Positions 26,323 through 35,184 of a stretch of DNA of 64,000 nucleotides are shown here, piece by piece. Location: positions 1 through 64,000 of the forward strand of contig CADDYT010000005.1 in assembly GCA_902810755.1 (NCBI GenBank), given 5' to 3'. Each line of letters starts with the position of its first letter. The stretch's first letter is position 1. A program made the position numbers and the translations under genes. A model generated the notes under the pieces. That model ran no database searches and was not told the DNA's origin. It saw nothing but the letters and a program-made list of their open reading frames with translations. Source of the DNA: Chloroflexota bacterium (lineage in GTDB: Bacteria > Chloroflexota > Ktedonobacteria > Ktedonobacterales > Ktedonobacteraceae).

Positions 26323-27438
26323 TTATATCACACGTTTCTTTCGCCAGTGAGCAAGCAGTGTTTTCAGTGATGGTAATTTCTTTCTGACAACCTCATCCGA
26401 GTAAGCGAGGTGAGATGAAGGTGACGAGCGGATTACTTTGGGATGGGCAATGAAGAACTCCCACATGATCGAGGAGGCATCAGGGCCTTTCGGATCAGTG
26501 TAGGTTGCGGGGGGAGTGAGGCTGCCCCCGCTCCAGGCATGGCCCAGACCTTCAACACTGTACATCTGCATCAATACCTGATTCTTGAAGGTGTAAATAG
26601 AGATGGTATAAGAATATCCATCTGGCACCAGGCCGGTCTGGATACGGTCTGGGATCGGGGAGATCGAATTGTTGGCTGACCCATCATCTGCGTAATCGTT
26701 GGTTCTGGCGAATTGTTGGATCACCTGGTCGCCGTTAACGGGATAGACGCGGTAGTCGTTGCTTCCATGAAAGACGATCACCGGCAGGACGCGGGCGGCC
26801 GAACCGGCACTCAAATGGGCGAGTCGACCTTGAAGATCAGGGTCGGGGCCTCCTCTGACCTGAGCGACGGCGGCGCTGACGAGATCACGGGCAGCTTTGA
26901 ACTCCAGCCCACTATGTACTCCTATAGCGGCGAAGTAATCGGGATAGCAGGCTCCCAGGATGACTGCCATTGCCGCGCCTGCCGACATGCCGGTGACAAA
27001 GATGCGGTTCGTGTCGATGGCATAGCGTGCGCAAATGTCATCGACCATACCTGCGATGATGGCTGGCTCTCCACTTCCTCGCTCCTGATTGGCAGGGTCA
27101 TACCAGGCCCAGCACTTGCGAGGTTGATGCGCCCTGGTTTGCCGGGGGTAGAGTACCAGGAAGGTGTCGCGGTCGGCCAGCGTATTGAAACGTGTGCCGG
27201 CCGCGAAATTGTCGGGGTCTTGTGTGCATCCATGCAGGGCTACGAGCAGGGGTACAGGCGTATCGGGAGAATAGCCTGGAGGGATATAGAGTTTATAGGG
27301 GCGTGAACCCGCGTCACTGGAAAATGTGCCGACGAGAAATGTTCCTGTCCGTCTCTCGGCTACGCTAGCAGTATGGGCGGGGTCAGCGCTTAGCCATCGC
27401 TGATGTGGCATCTCACCCTCTTTCATTGGCTCGTTCAC
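26323..27438 (-). CDS. PHB depolymerase-like esterase (LpqC/PhaZ family)
   Basis: A 371-aa alpha/beta hydrolase: LYIPPGYSPDTPVPLLVALH, the oxyanion segment LHGCTQDPDNFAAGTRFN and the nucleophile box FVTGMSAGAAMAVILGACYP. His is likely in VEGLGHAWSGG and Asp in the GSNDYRVYPVNGDQ region. No signal peptide is visible, which fits an intracellular depolymerase or oligomer hydrolase. The GTG start at 27438 overlaps the padR stop (GTGA); ATG 27408, preceded by GAGGGTGAG, is an alternative. It is coupled to the PadR regulator and lies next to the PHA synthesis operon. Confidence 0.88.
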   Translation of the reverse strand: MNEPMKEGEMPHQRWLSADPAHTASVAERRTGTFLVGTFSSDAGSRPYKLYIPPGYSPDTPVPLLVALHGCTQDPDNFAAGTRFNTLADRDTFLVLYPRQTRAHQPRKCWAWYDPANQERGSGEPAIIAGMVDDICARYAIDTNRIFVTGMSAGAAMAVILGACYPDYFAAIGVHSGLEFKAARDLVSAAVAQVRGGPDPDLQGRLAHLSAGSAARVLPVIVFHGSNDYRVYPVNGDQVIQQFARTNDYADDGSANNSISPIPDRIQTGLVPDGYSYTISIYTFKNQVLMQMYSVEGLGHAWSGGSLTPPATYTDPKGPDASSIMWEFFIAHPKVIRSSPSSHLAYSDEVVRKKLPSLKTLLAHWRKKRVI

Positions 27439-27848
27439 TGCATATCTCTTTCATCTTTTTCGTCTCTATGAATCGGCTGACCTGTGTAGAGCCGGAAAAA
27501 GGTATTCATCATTTTCTGATAGTGTTCCAGGGAGTTTGCCCAGAACTTCAAGTAAGCTTCGCCTGCCTCTGTGATCGTATACCTGCGTTTGGCCGGTCCT
27601 GCCTCCGAGGTATCCCAGCTGGAACTGACCATGCCATTTTTCTCCATCTGTCGCAGCGTTCGGTAGAACGTACCAGGGTTCATGGCCGCCAGCCCAAAGG
27701 TAGTCAGCCGCTCCATCAATTCGTAGCCGTAGGAACTCCATTCACGGAGCATGAGGAGCAGAATGGGGACAAGCCAGTTCTTTGACCATGCCTCAGTTGC
27801 TTCATTGTATTGTTCGTCGTTCTTGTTTTCTCGGTTTGCTTCCGCCAT
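27435..27848 (-). CDS. PadR-family transcriptional regulator
   Basis: A 137-aa regulator. The winged helix covers residues 25-100: VPILLLMLREWSSYGYELME, MNPGTFYRTLRQMEKNGMVS and the wing AGPAKRRYTITEAGEAYL. A short C-terminal helix follows, as in compact PadR proteins that dimerise. It is overlapped by the depolymerase gene, and its promoter carries the same 16-bp element found at the phasin promoter, so it probably represses itself and the PHA operon. CACGGAGG precedes ATG. Confidence 0.9.
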   Translation of the reverse strand: MAEANRENKNDEQYNEATEAWSKNWLVPILLLMLREWSSYGYELMERLTTFGLAAMNPGTFYRTLRQMEKNGMVSSSWDTSEAGPAKRRYTITEAGEAYLKFWANSLEHYQKMMNTFFRLYTGQPIHRDEKDERDMQ

Positions 27849-27894
27849 ATTGCCTCCGTGATCAGGTAGCTATTCGGTCATATCACAAACATCC

Positions 27895-27933
27895 ATCTAT
27901 ATGCATTTTATATTTAGATGTTATCTCTGTCAA
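27895..27933 (-). promoter_or_regulatory. padR promoter with operator dyad
   Basis: Minus strand: TTGACA (27933-27928), 17-base spacer, TAAAAT (27910-27905). ATCTATATGCATTTTA at 27895-27910 is identical to the phasin promoter. A dyad with ATCTA (27895-27899) and TAGAT (27915-27919) surrounds the -10 box, a typical repressor position. Confidence 0.8.
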
Positions 27934-28012
27934 GAAGTATGTAGCCTTCTTGCGCGAGAGCAAGACTGAATCGCTTCCTTCGACGGGCGCTGAAGGCTGG
28001 TTGAGCAATGGA

Positions 28013-28633
28013 TCAGGGAGCGGTACTTCCACTATTCGATGGCAATTGTGCCTCAATCAGGGTTGCAGCAGCGGTTTCCACCGCGCTTGCCGACCCTGCG
28101 GAGCCGAAAAGCCGCGCGGCCATATAAACACCATCCATTAGCAGCAGGAGCTGATCGGCCAGCTGGCCAGGATTGCGCGCCCCCGCCTTATAAGCCAGAT
28201 GAGCAAGGCGTTCACGCACCGCCATTTTGTGGGCCACTGCAACCTGATGCCCTACATAATCCCGCTCGGGAAACTCAGTGGCGGTGTTCAAGAAAGGACA
28301 CCCCAGGCATGTCGGCTGCTCTGCTAAAGCAGCAAGCGCGCTGAAGAGAGCCAGTAATTGTTCTCGAGGAGACTCTGTATGCTGGCTTATGGCTCGCTCA
28401 AACCAGTCCCAGAAGGCGCGATTGCGGTCTTCCAGATAAGCCACAATCAAGTCGTCTTTGGAGGGGAAGTAGCGATACAGAGTCATTTTCGCTACGCCAG
28501 AGCGCTCGACGATCGTATCGATGCCGACGGCCCGGATCCCCTCGCGGTAGAACAGGTCGCAAACAACGTTGAGGATACGCTGACGCGCTGATGGTGGGTT
28601 GGTCATTCGCTTCTCCAGTTTCGGTTCAGGCAA
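28013..28633 (-). CDS. TetR/AcrR-family repressor
   Basis: A 206-aa TetR protein: N-terminal DNA-binding domain (RQRILNVVCDLFYREGIRAV, TIVERSGVAKMTLYRYFPSK) and a ligand domain with LGCPFLNTATEFPE, typical of the subgroup regulating nearby oxidoreductases or exporters. It is divergent from the F420:NADP oxidoreductase-like gene. The shared region has two ACAGAC/GTCTGT dyads, so autoregulation plus repression of the oxidoreductase is likely. The inducer is unknown. Confidence 0.9.
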   Translation of the reverse strand: MPEPKLEKRMTNPPSARQRILNVVCDLFYREGIRAVGIDTIVERSGVAKMTLYRYFPSKDDLIVAYLEDRNRAFWDWFERAISQHTESPREQLLALFSALAALAEQPTCLGCPFLNTATEFPERDYVGHQVAVAHKMAVRERLAHLAYKAGARNPGQLADQLLLLMDGVYMAARLFGSAGSASAVETAAATLIEAQLPSNSGSTAP

Positions 28634-28678
28634 GGAAGCCCGAAAGGATTTGTGAAACCTTTCAGGCCAGGACCTCCC

Positions 28679-28742
28679 TTGACACGATACAGACTTGTCT
28701 GTATTATTTATGAGAGGAGGCCGACAAGACAGACATGTCTGT
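28679..28742 (+). promoter_or_regulatory. Promoter with twin TetR operators
   Basis: TTGACA (28679-28684), a 17-base spacer and TATTAT (28702-28707) form a near-consensus promoter toward the plus-strand oxidoreductase. An 18-bp dyad ATACAGACTTGTCTGTAT occupies the spacer and -10 (28687-28704), and a perfect 14-bp palindrome ACAGACATGTCTGT lies at 28729-28742, 42 bp downstream. The -35-to-operator layout means a bound repressor would block RNA polymerase. Confidence 0.85.
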
Positions 28743-28954
28743 ATTATACGTGGGAAAGGGGGGAATAGACAAGGAGGAGCGAAGAAGACTGCCGGGTCGT
28801 TGACTTTCGTTCTCTACCAGTCATTCTGGCTACTCCTGTGGAGCGGCGCTCACGACCATGAGAGCCAGCAGTGGGACGCCCCTGGTGGGCATCCTTCTAG
28901 AGGGGGGATCACGCCCCCGGTGCAAACGATCATTGAAATGAAAGGATGAACACG

Positions 28955-29608
28955 ATGCAATTTGGAGTACTTGGGACAGGGATGGCCGGCCAGACCATCG
29001 CCAGCAAACTCGTCAGTCTTGGCCACACCGTGATGATGGGGTCAAGGCAGGCAGGCAATGAGAAAGCGGTCGCCTGGGTCCAGTCAGCGGGTGCGCTGGC
29101 GAGAGAAGGGGCGTTCGCTGATGCAGCGCGTTTCGGGGAGATCGTGGTCAATGCCACTGCTGGCGCCGCATCGCTTGCCGCTTTGACCCAGGCGGGTACA
29201 GACAACCTGGCAGGCAAGATACTCATTGACATCGCCAACCCGATCGATCCGGCCTCCGGCATGCCACCAGCTCTGAGTATCTGCAACACTGATAGCCTGG
29301 GCGAGCAGATCCAGCGAGCCTTTCCCGACACCCGCGTGGTCAAGGCACTCAACACGGTGAATGCGAACGTCATGGTCAATCCTGGCCTCGTGCCTGGCGA
29401 CCATACTATTTTCGTGTGTGGGAACGACCCCCAGGCGAAGGCGCGCGTCATCGCGTTACTGGGAAGTTTCGGCTGGGCCTCCTCGAACATTCTCGACCTG
29501 GGAGACATCTCGAATGCGCGGGGCACAGAGATGTATCTGGCGCTGTGGCTACGCCTGTGGCGGACGATTGGTACCGGCTATTTCAATATCAGGGTTGTCA
29601 GGCCGTGA
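28955..29608 (+). CDS. F420:NADP oxidoreductase-like dinucleotide-binding protein
   Basis: A 217-aa Rossmann protein from ATG 28955 (MQFGVLGTGMAGQTIASKLV), eight bases after AAAGGA at 28941-28946; ATG 28946 is too close to it. GxGxxG is at residues 7-12, with VMMGSR at the end of strand 2 where NADP phosphate is recognised. RVVKALNTVNANVMVNPGLV is the hallmark of the F420-dependent NADP reductase family. Many small members do not use F420 and act on other substrates, so the electron partner is uncertain. Regulated by the adjacent TetR. Confidence 0.85.
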   Translation: MQFGVLGTGMAGQTIASKLVSLGHTVMMGSRQAGNEKAVAWVQSAGALAREGAFADAARFGEIVVNATAGAASLAALTQAGTDNLAGKILIDIANPIDPASGMPPALSICNTDSLGEQIQRAFPDTRVVKALNTVNANVMVNPGLVPGDHTIFVCGNDPQAKARVIALLGSFGWASSNILDLGDISNARGTEMYLALWLRLWRTIGTGYFNIRVVRP

Positions 29609-29659
29609 TAGCAGGCTCGATACCAACGAGGAGGTCTGGTCGCTGAATACGGTAACGTT

Positions 29660-30367
29660 ACGTTGCTATACCAGGGCTTGACGGGTTGCATCAAGCTAAT
29701 GCTCTCTGGCACCACCAGGCGGGGACGTCCCCGTTTGCCCGTGAGCACTCACTTGCGATAGGCCCGCTCCAGGATGCTGCGATAGCCGCGCCAGCCATCA
29801 CTGAACCAGTGCAACTCGCGTTGGTGAGTGCGCTGGACGCTGGTCGTCACCGCTTGCTCGATCAAGGTCTCGCTTAACGCACCGGGGGCGCAGGCGACCA
29901 TGAAGCGACTGCCGCGGTCCTGCACCAGGCATCCCCAGCGTTCTCCCTCATCAGGCTGCTTGGCGACGCCGTTTTTTCTGGACGAACGACCAAAACTCAT
30001 CGATTTCCACCTGGCTCAAGTGCAGGTCGCTGGCGAGTACCTGTGTGATAGCCGCCGCATGGGTCGCTGCCCGCTTGAGCCATCTACTGATCGTCTCGTA
30101 TTTATGCCCCGTGACCTCTTCGGCCCCTCGCAAGCTCCCTCGCCGCATCAGGATCAACAGGGCTTGCGCTACCTCCGAAGCCTCCGTCTTCAACCCATAC
30201 ATCGGCGTTCCGTGCGTGTCCCCAAAGTACGTCTTGCAGGCACGGCAGCAATAGCGCGCTCTCCCTCGATGGCTCCCGTTGCGCACCACGTGCGACTCTC
30301 GACAGTCCGGATTCGGACAGGGGGCAGACTGCTCTGCTCCTTCTTCTCTGGCTTGTTCATCCTTCAC
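29660..30367 (-). pseudogene. IS1-family transposase, frameshifted and interrupted
   Basis: Minus strand. The first part (30367 to 29951) has an InsA-like zinc ribbon (CPNPDC..CCRACK) and helix-turn-helix, then VEIDEFWSFVQKK. The catalytic part continues in another frame (29749-30000: DEGERWGCLVQDRGSRFMVA, LHWFSDGWRGYRSILERAYR). The frames meet at AAAAAAC (plus strand 29971-29977); removing one A joins them. After AYRK a stop interrupts a readable continuation (VLTGKRGRPRLVVPESIS). The element is therefore probably dead, although the A-tract could allow slippage. Confidence 0.8.
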
Positions 30368-30428
30368 CTCCTACCCTCTATTCTATCACCTCTTTCTAGA
30401 GTCACTACCCACCTTTGTGCCTTGATAT

Positions 30429-32006
30429 CTAATTAATGCGCTTTTCGTGTCCTCTCCACTCCTTCTCACGCAGCACATACTTCTGTATCTTGCCGGTGGA
30501 GGTCTTCGGCAAGGGGCCGAATTCGACTGCCACAGGACACTTGAAATGGGCGAGGCGCTGTCGGCAGAAGGTGATAATCTCCTGCTCGGTTGCTGTCTGT
30601 CCTGGTTTGAGGGTCACAAAGGCCTTGGGGCGCTCACCCCATTTCTCGTCGGGGATGGCGACGACAGCGCACTCCATCACTGCCGGGTGCTGCGCCACAG
30701 TCTGCTCCACCTCGATGGTTGAGATGTTCTCCCCGCCTGAGATGATGACATCCTTCGCACGGTCGCGCAGTTCGATGTAGCCATCGGGATGCCAGACGCC
30801 GATGTCACCAGAATGAAACCAGCCGCCAGCAAAAGCCTTTGCCGAGGCCTGTGGGTCCTGGTAATAGCCTTTCATGACGTTGTTGCCGCGCATGACGACT
30901 TCCCCCATTGTTTCTGCATCACGCGGTACATCATTCATCGCCTCGTCGACAATGCGCACAGGGTCCGAGACCACGTTGGCCTGGCCCTGGCGCGCAAGCA
31001 GGCGCGCCTGTTCGGCATGCGGGAGCCGATCCCATTCGGGATGCCACGCGCAGACAGTGTAGGGACCATAGGTTTCGGTGAGGCCATAGACGTGAATGGG
31101 ACGGATGTTGAGTTCCTTCAATTGTCCGAGCAGTGTAGGGGAGGGGGGCGCGCCAGCAACTGTCACCGTGACCTGCCGCGCCAGTCGATGCGCCTTCGGG
31201 TGGTTGACCAGGAAAATTTGCACAGTCGGCGCACCGTTGTAGTGTGTAACGCCCTCGGACTCAAAAAGATCCCAGATGAGGCCAGGCTCCACCTTGCGCA
31301 GGCAGACATGCGTACCGCCCACAGCAGTGACCGCCCAGGTGAAGCACCAGCCGTTGCAATGGAACATCGGCAGCGTCCACAGGTAGGCGCTACTGCTGGT
31401 GAGTCCTGTCTCGATGACCTCAGCGAGCGCGTTCAGGTACGCCCCGCGATAAGTGTACATTACGCCCTTCGGGTTGCCGGTGGTGCCTGAGGTGTAGTTG
31501 ATCGAGATGGTCTCTTCCTCGTCCTCGAGCCAGCTTTCGACAGGTTCGGGCGAACTGACAGCCAGGAACGCTTCGTAGGGATCCTCGGGCGAGCCGCTGT
31601 CATCGATGCGTACCACCTGCGTCGCTTCCAGGTTGAGCGGCTCAATGACAGGGGCGAGTTCGGCATCGACAAAGAGAAACTTCGCTCCGGAGTGCTTCAG
31701 AATGTAGTCAATCTCCTGCGTATTGAGTCGGGTGTTGACAGCGACCAGGATGCCGCCAGCGGCGGGAACGGCGAAATGCGCTTCCAGCAGCGCAGGGGTA
31801 TTGGGGCATAGGAAAGCCACCCGGTCGTGCTTGTGGAGGCCGACAGCGCGCAGGTGTGAAGCGAGGCGGTTCACACGCCAGGCGAACTGTCGGTAGGTGT
31901 ACTGCCGGTCTCCATGCACAACGGCTATTTTGTCGGGGAAGAGCGAGGCGCTGCGCTCCAGGAAACTCAGTGGCGTGAGTTCGGTTCGGTAGACTTTCTC
32001 CTTCAT
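30429..32006 (-). CDS. Acyl-CoA synthetase (medium/long-chain, AMP-forming)
   Basis: A 525-aa adenylate-forming ligase from ATG at 32006 (MKEKVYRTELTPLSFLERSA), with GAAAGGAG upstream. Motifs: YTSGTTGNPKGVMYTYRG (P-loop), VYGLTETYGPYTVCAWHPEW, GWFHSGDIGVWHPDGYIELR and the C-terminal catalytic Lys in PLPKTSTGKIQKYVLREKEW. Its neighbours upstream on the same strand are two MHS-family symporters, so uptake followed by CoA activation of a carboxylic acid is likely. The chain length or aromatic nature of the acid is not apparent. Confidence 0.9.
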   Translation of the reverse strand: MKEKVYRTELTPLSFLERSASLFPDKIAVVHGDRQYTYRQFAWRVNRLASHLRAVGLHKHDRVAFLCPNTPALLEAHFAVPAAGGILVAVNTRLNTQEIDYILKHSGAKFLFVDAELAPVIEPLNLEATQVVRIDDSGSPEDPYEAFLAVSSPEPVESWLEDEEETISINYTSGTTGNPKGVMYTYRGAYLNALAEVIETGLTSSSAYLWTLPMFHCNGWCFTWAVTAVGGTHVCLRKVEPGLIWDLFESEGVTHYNGAPTVQIFLVNHPKAHRLARQVTVTVAGAPPSPTLLGQLKELNIRPIHVYGLTETYGPYTVCAWHPEWDRLPHAEQARLLARQGQANVVSDPVRIVDEAMNDVPRDAETMGEVVMRGNNVMKGYYQDPQASAKAFAGGWFHSGDIGVWHPDGYIELRDRAKDVIISGGENISTIEVEQTVAQHPAVMECAVVAIPDEKWGERPKAFVTLKPGQTATEQEIITFCRQRLAHFKCPVAVEFGPLPKTSTGKIQKYVLREKEWRGHEKRIN

Positions 32007-32143
32007 CGTAGACTCCTTTCGGCGAGGCCCGGCGCGAGGAGCCGGGAACCTCCTTTCTTGCGGCTGGTTGGCTTGTAGAAGCAGGGTGCGCCTCGCTGGC
32101 GAACAGGAGAGCAGGATGCGCACCCGCGTCCTCGTGTCGGCTT

Positions 32144-33511
32144 TCAAGGCGCTCCTGACACTCCATCCTGGGCCGTAGGCCTGTTGGCATACTCTCTGAG
32201 CAGCTGTACTGCAATAAATGAGACGATCGACATACCTATGATGTAAAGGGCAATCAGTAGAAAAGCGGGAGCGTCAGCGGCAAAACCACCTCCGATCGTC
32301 TTGTAGTTCGCCAGTACGTAGGTTGCGATGATTGGCGCTGACCCACCAGCGGTGATCGAGGCCAGCTGGTAGCCCAACGAAGCTCCGCTGTAGCGGAGGC
32401 GGGTATTGAATCGCTCTGCGATCAGCGCCGCTTCCGGCCCGTATAGCCAGGAGATACAGACACCCACTGAGAAGATGAGCGCGAAGAGGATGAGAGCCGG
32501 TTGTTTCGTCTCGAGCAGAAGGAAGTAGGGGAAAGCAAAGGCGGCCATCAGCACCGTACCCAGCGCGAACCACCGCTTGCGCCCAACACGGTCGGAGACG
32601 AAGGCGAACGTCGGCATCGCGACCAGGGCCACCACCGAGGCGAGCGCCAGCCCGGTGTACAGCAGGCTCGGGTCCACATACGTGACCTGCACAGTATACG
32701 ACAGCACAAAAGTGGTGAAGATATAGAACGGGGCCGTTTCCCCTGAGCGAACCAGGGTACACAGGAGAATCTCGCGCCAGTAGGAGCGCACGACTTCGAA
32801 CAGGGGAGTCCTGGACTCGCGTCCCTCGCGTTGCACATTGGCGAAGGCGGGCGTCTCCGGAATGCGCAGGCGAATGTAGAGGCCGATGATCATTAGCAGA
32901 GAACTCTGCAGGAAGGGAATGCGCCAGCCGATGCCTCCGAAGGCATCGGCTGGGAAGAGGCTTTTGAAGAGGAGGAGGACTATGGAGGAGAGTGCCAGGC
33001 CGATTGGCACGCCTGTCTGCGGCCAGCTGGCCCAGAAGCCGCGCTGTCGATCATCTCCATACTCCATCGATAGTAGGACGGATCCTCCCCATTCGCCACC
33101 GAGTCCGATCCCTTGCAGGAAGCGCAGCAGGGAAAGCAGGAGCGGCGCAGCAACGCCGATGGCCGTGTAGCCTGGCAGCACGCCCATCAGCATCGTGGCG
33201 CTCCCCATGAGCAAGAGCGTTGCTGCCAACGTCGCTTTCCGCCCGATGCGATCCCCAAACCAACCGAAAAAGGCGCCGCCCAGGGGGCGCGCTACAAACC
33301 CTACAAAATTTGCACTAAAGGCGGCGAGGACACCGGCCAACGGGTCGAGTGTCGGGAAGAACACCTCTGGAAAGACCGTCACGGCGAGGAACCCGTAGAT
33401 GAAAAAATCAAACCACTCGATAGCCGTACCAAGTGTACTGGCGCTAATAATGGGAAGCATGTGCCGCACAGTTACGGAACGCTCGGATGTAATCGCACGC
33501 ATCGTCGCCAT
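32144..33511 (-). CDS. MFS transporter, metabolite:H+ symporter (MHS) family
   Basis: A 455-aa twelve-helix permease. MHS features: TLGTAIEWFDFFIYGFLAV in helix 1, FFGWFGDRIGRKATLAATLL as the loop 2-3 motif, ASWPQTGVPIGLALSS and FVSDRVGRKRWFALG in loop 8-9. The family imports organic acids, betaines and shikimate-like compounds with protons. It lies 137 bases upstream of the acyl-CoA synthetase on the same strand and is a paralogue of the next gene. Confidence 0.9.
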   Translation of the reverse strand: MATMRAITSERSVTVRHMLPIISASTLGTAIEWFDFFIYGFLAVTVFPEVFFPTLDPLAGVLAAFSANFVGFVARPLGGAFFGWFGDRIGRKATLAATLLLMGSATMLMGVLPGYTAIGVAAPLLLSLLRFLQGIGLGGEWGGSVLLSMEYGDDRQRGFWASWPQTGVPIGLALSSIVLLLFKSLFPADAFGGIGWRIPFLQSSLLMIIGLYIRLRIPETPAFANVQREGRESRTPLFEVVRSYWREILLCTLVRSGETAPFYIFTTFVLSYTVQVTYVDPSLLYTGLALASVVALVAMPTFAFVSDRVGRKRWFALGTVLMAAFAFPYFLLLETKQPALILFALIFSVGVCISWLYGPEAALIAERFNTRLRYSGASLGYQLASITAGGSAPIIATYVLANYKTIGGGFAADAPAFLLIALYIIGMSIVSFIAVQLLREYANRPTAQDGVSGAP

Positions 33512-33783
33512 TGACTTTCCTCAAAGAGTATCTCGCTGGAACACTGTCTACTCGCACTGCTCTGCTGTACTGTACATACCAGAAAGAAAAGCATTCGTCA
33601 ATAGTGCCGATATGAAGTTCCACCACCTGCCGGGTACTACGACGGGCAGAGGTATCCTGTCCTTAACGAATCTGGATTCCCGTCTCCAACAGGTGGTGGA
33701 ACCGAGAGAGGCCGAGGACGACTATTTGCCGATTCCATCACCGGCCATCGACCGTCCCCGACAGTCGCCCGCTCGCATAGGCC

Positions 33784-35184
33784 TCAGTCGATCGGGGCAA
33801 GTATAATTTCCTCTTCACTGATCTTGTACGCCTCGGTACTCGAGATATCGGCCTTCGTCAATTCCTTCAAGCCGAGTACGGACCCGAACGAGATGACCGA
33901 GAGGACGATCAGATAGATCGCTACTGCTTCCCAGGAACCACTGCCCAGGTTGATGACCACCTTGCTCAGGGCAGGGCCACCAAGAGCACTGAGCGTGGTT
34001 TTTCCGTTGAGCAACAGCAGCGCAATGATTGGCGCCAGTCCACCGGCAAAAGGTGCCGCCAGTTGATAGCCAAGCGAGGCACCGCTATAGCGGGAGCGCG
34101 TACCAAAGCGTTCCGCAATCAGGGCAGCTTGCGGGCCATAGACCCAGGCATGGAAAACGGCCAGCGAGAGAACAACAGCCAGAGTGAAAAGCACCGGCGA
34201 TCTGGTATTCATCAACCAGAAGTAGGGGAAGGCGAAAAGTGCCATCAGGACGCAGCCAATCAGGTACCACTTGCGCCGACCAATACTATCGGAGAGATGG
34301 CCGAAGAGCGGAATGGTAAAGAGTTCTATCACGGCCGCAAGGGTCACGGCATTCAGGATGAGGGTTTTACTCAGGAGCAGTTTGTCAACCCCGTATACCA
34401 CCACAAAGGTGGCGAAAAGGTAGAACGGGGCATTCTCAACGAAACGCGCTCCCGCGCTAAGCAGGATCTCCGGTGTGCTGTGGCGGAAGGCCTCGATAAT
34501 CGGCGCTTTGGCCTCGCGTTTCTGCTCTTTCACCTGCGCAAAGAGCGGCGTTTCCAGAATGTTGAGGCGGATGTAGAGGCCGATAACAATGAGCAGCGCG
34601 CTGATGAAGAATGGGATGCGCCAGCCCCAGGAGACGAAGTTGCTACCGGTAGCAGCCTGGACGATATTGACGGTGAGGGTCGAGAGTACCAGACCCAGCG
34701 GCGCTCCAATCTGGGGCCAGCTCGACCAGAACCCCCGGCGCCCTTTATGGCCATACTCCATGGCTAGCAGAACGGAGCCACCCCATTCGCCACCAACTCC
34801 CAGACCCTGACACAGGCGCAACAGAACCAGAATCAGGGCGGCAAAAAGGCCGAGGGTAGAATAGCCAGGCAGGAAGCCGATGAGGAGCGTCGAGATGCCC
34901 ATCAGCAGCAGTGTAGCGATGAGGGTGGATTTGCGCCCGATGCGGTCGCCCAGATGGCCGAAGAAGGCTCCGCCAAAGGGACGCGCAAGAAAGCCGACCA
35001 GGAAGGTGAACAGGGACAGCAGGGTACCGACAGTGGGATCGGTTTCCGGGAAAAAGACTTTGTTGAAGACGAGGGCCGCCATCGTGCCATACAGGAAAAA
35101 GTCGTACCACTCGATGGCGGTGCCAATGGTGCTAGAGAAGATGACCGGCCCCATTTGTGACCGTGATGCTGAGTTTGCAGCCAT
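33784..35184 (-). CDS. Second MHS-family symporter
   Basis: A 466-aa permease from ATG at 35184 (MAANSASRSQMGPVIFSSTI) preceded by CTGGAGGAAATC. It shares motifs with its neighbour: TIGTAIEWYDFFLYGTMAAL, FFGHLGDRIGRKSTLIATLL, WSSWPQIGAPLGLVLSTLTV and PLFGHLSDSIGRRKWYLIG. Differences between the two in several helices suggest different but related substrates. The genes are separated by 272 bases with no recognised gene. An extension to 35256 is open but lacks a ribosome site. Confidence 0.9.
   Translation of the reverse strand: MAANSASRSQMGPVIFSSTIGTAIEWYDFFLYGTMAALVFNKVFFPETDPTVGTLLSLFTFLVGFLARPFGGAFFGHLGDRIGRKSTLIATLLLMGISTLLIGFLPGYSTLGLFAALILVLLRLCQGLGVGGEWGGSVLLAMEYGHKGRRGFWSSWPQIGAPLGLVLSTLTVNIVQAATGSNFVSWGWRIPFFISALLIVIGLYIRLNILETPLFAQVKEQKREAKAPIIEAFRHSTPEILLSAGARFVENAPFYLFATFVVVYGVDKLLLSKTLILNAVTLAAVIELFTIPLFGHLSDSIGRRKWYLIGCVLMALFAFPYFWLMNTRSPVLFTLAVVLSLAVFHAWVYGPQAALIAERFGTRSRYSGASLGYQLAAPFAGGLAPIIALLLLNGKTTLSALGGPALSKVVINLGSGSWEAVAIYLIVLSVISFGSVLGLKELTKADISSTEAYKISEEEIILAPID

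Noticed and set aside
29971..29977. Programmed -1 frameshift of IS1 type at AAAAAAC
   Set aside because: The catalytic frame needs loss of one A or a +1 shift relative to the first frame, and there is also a later stop, so a standard -1 programme does not explain it.
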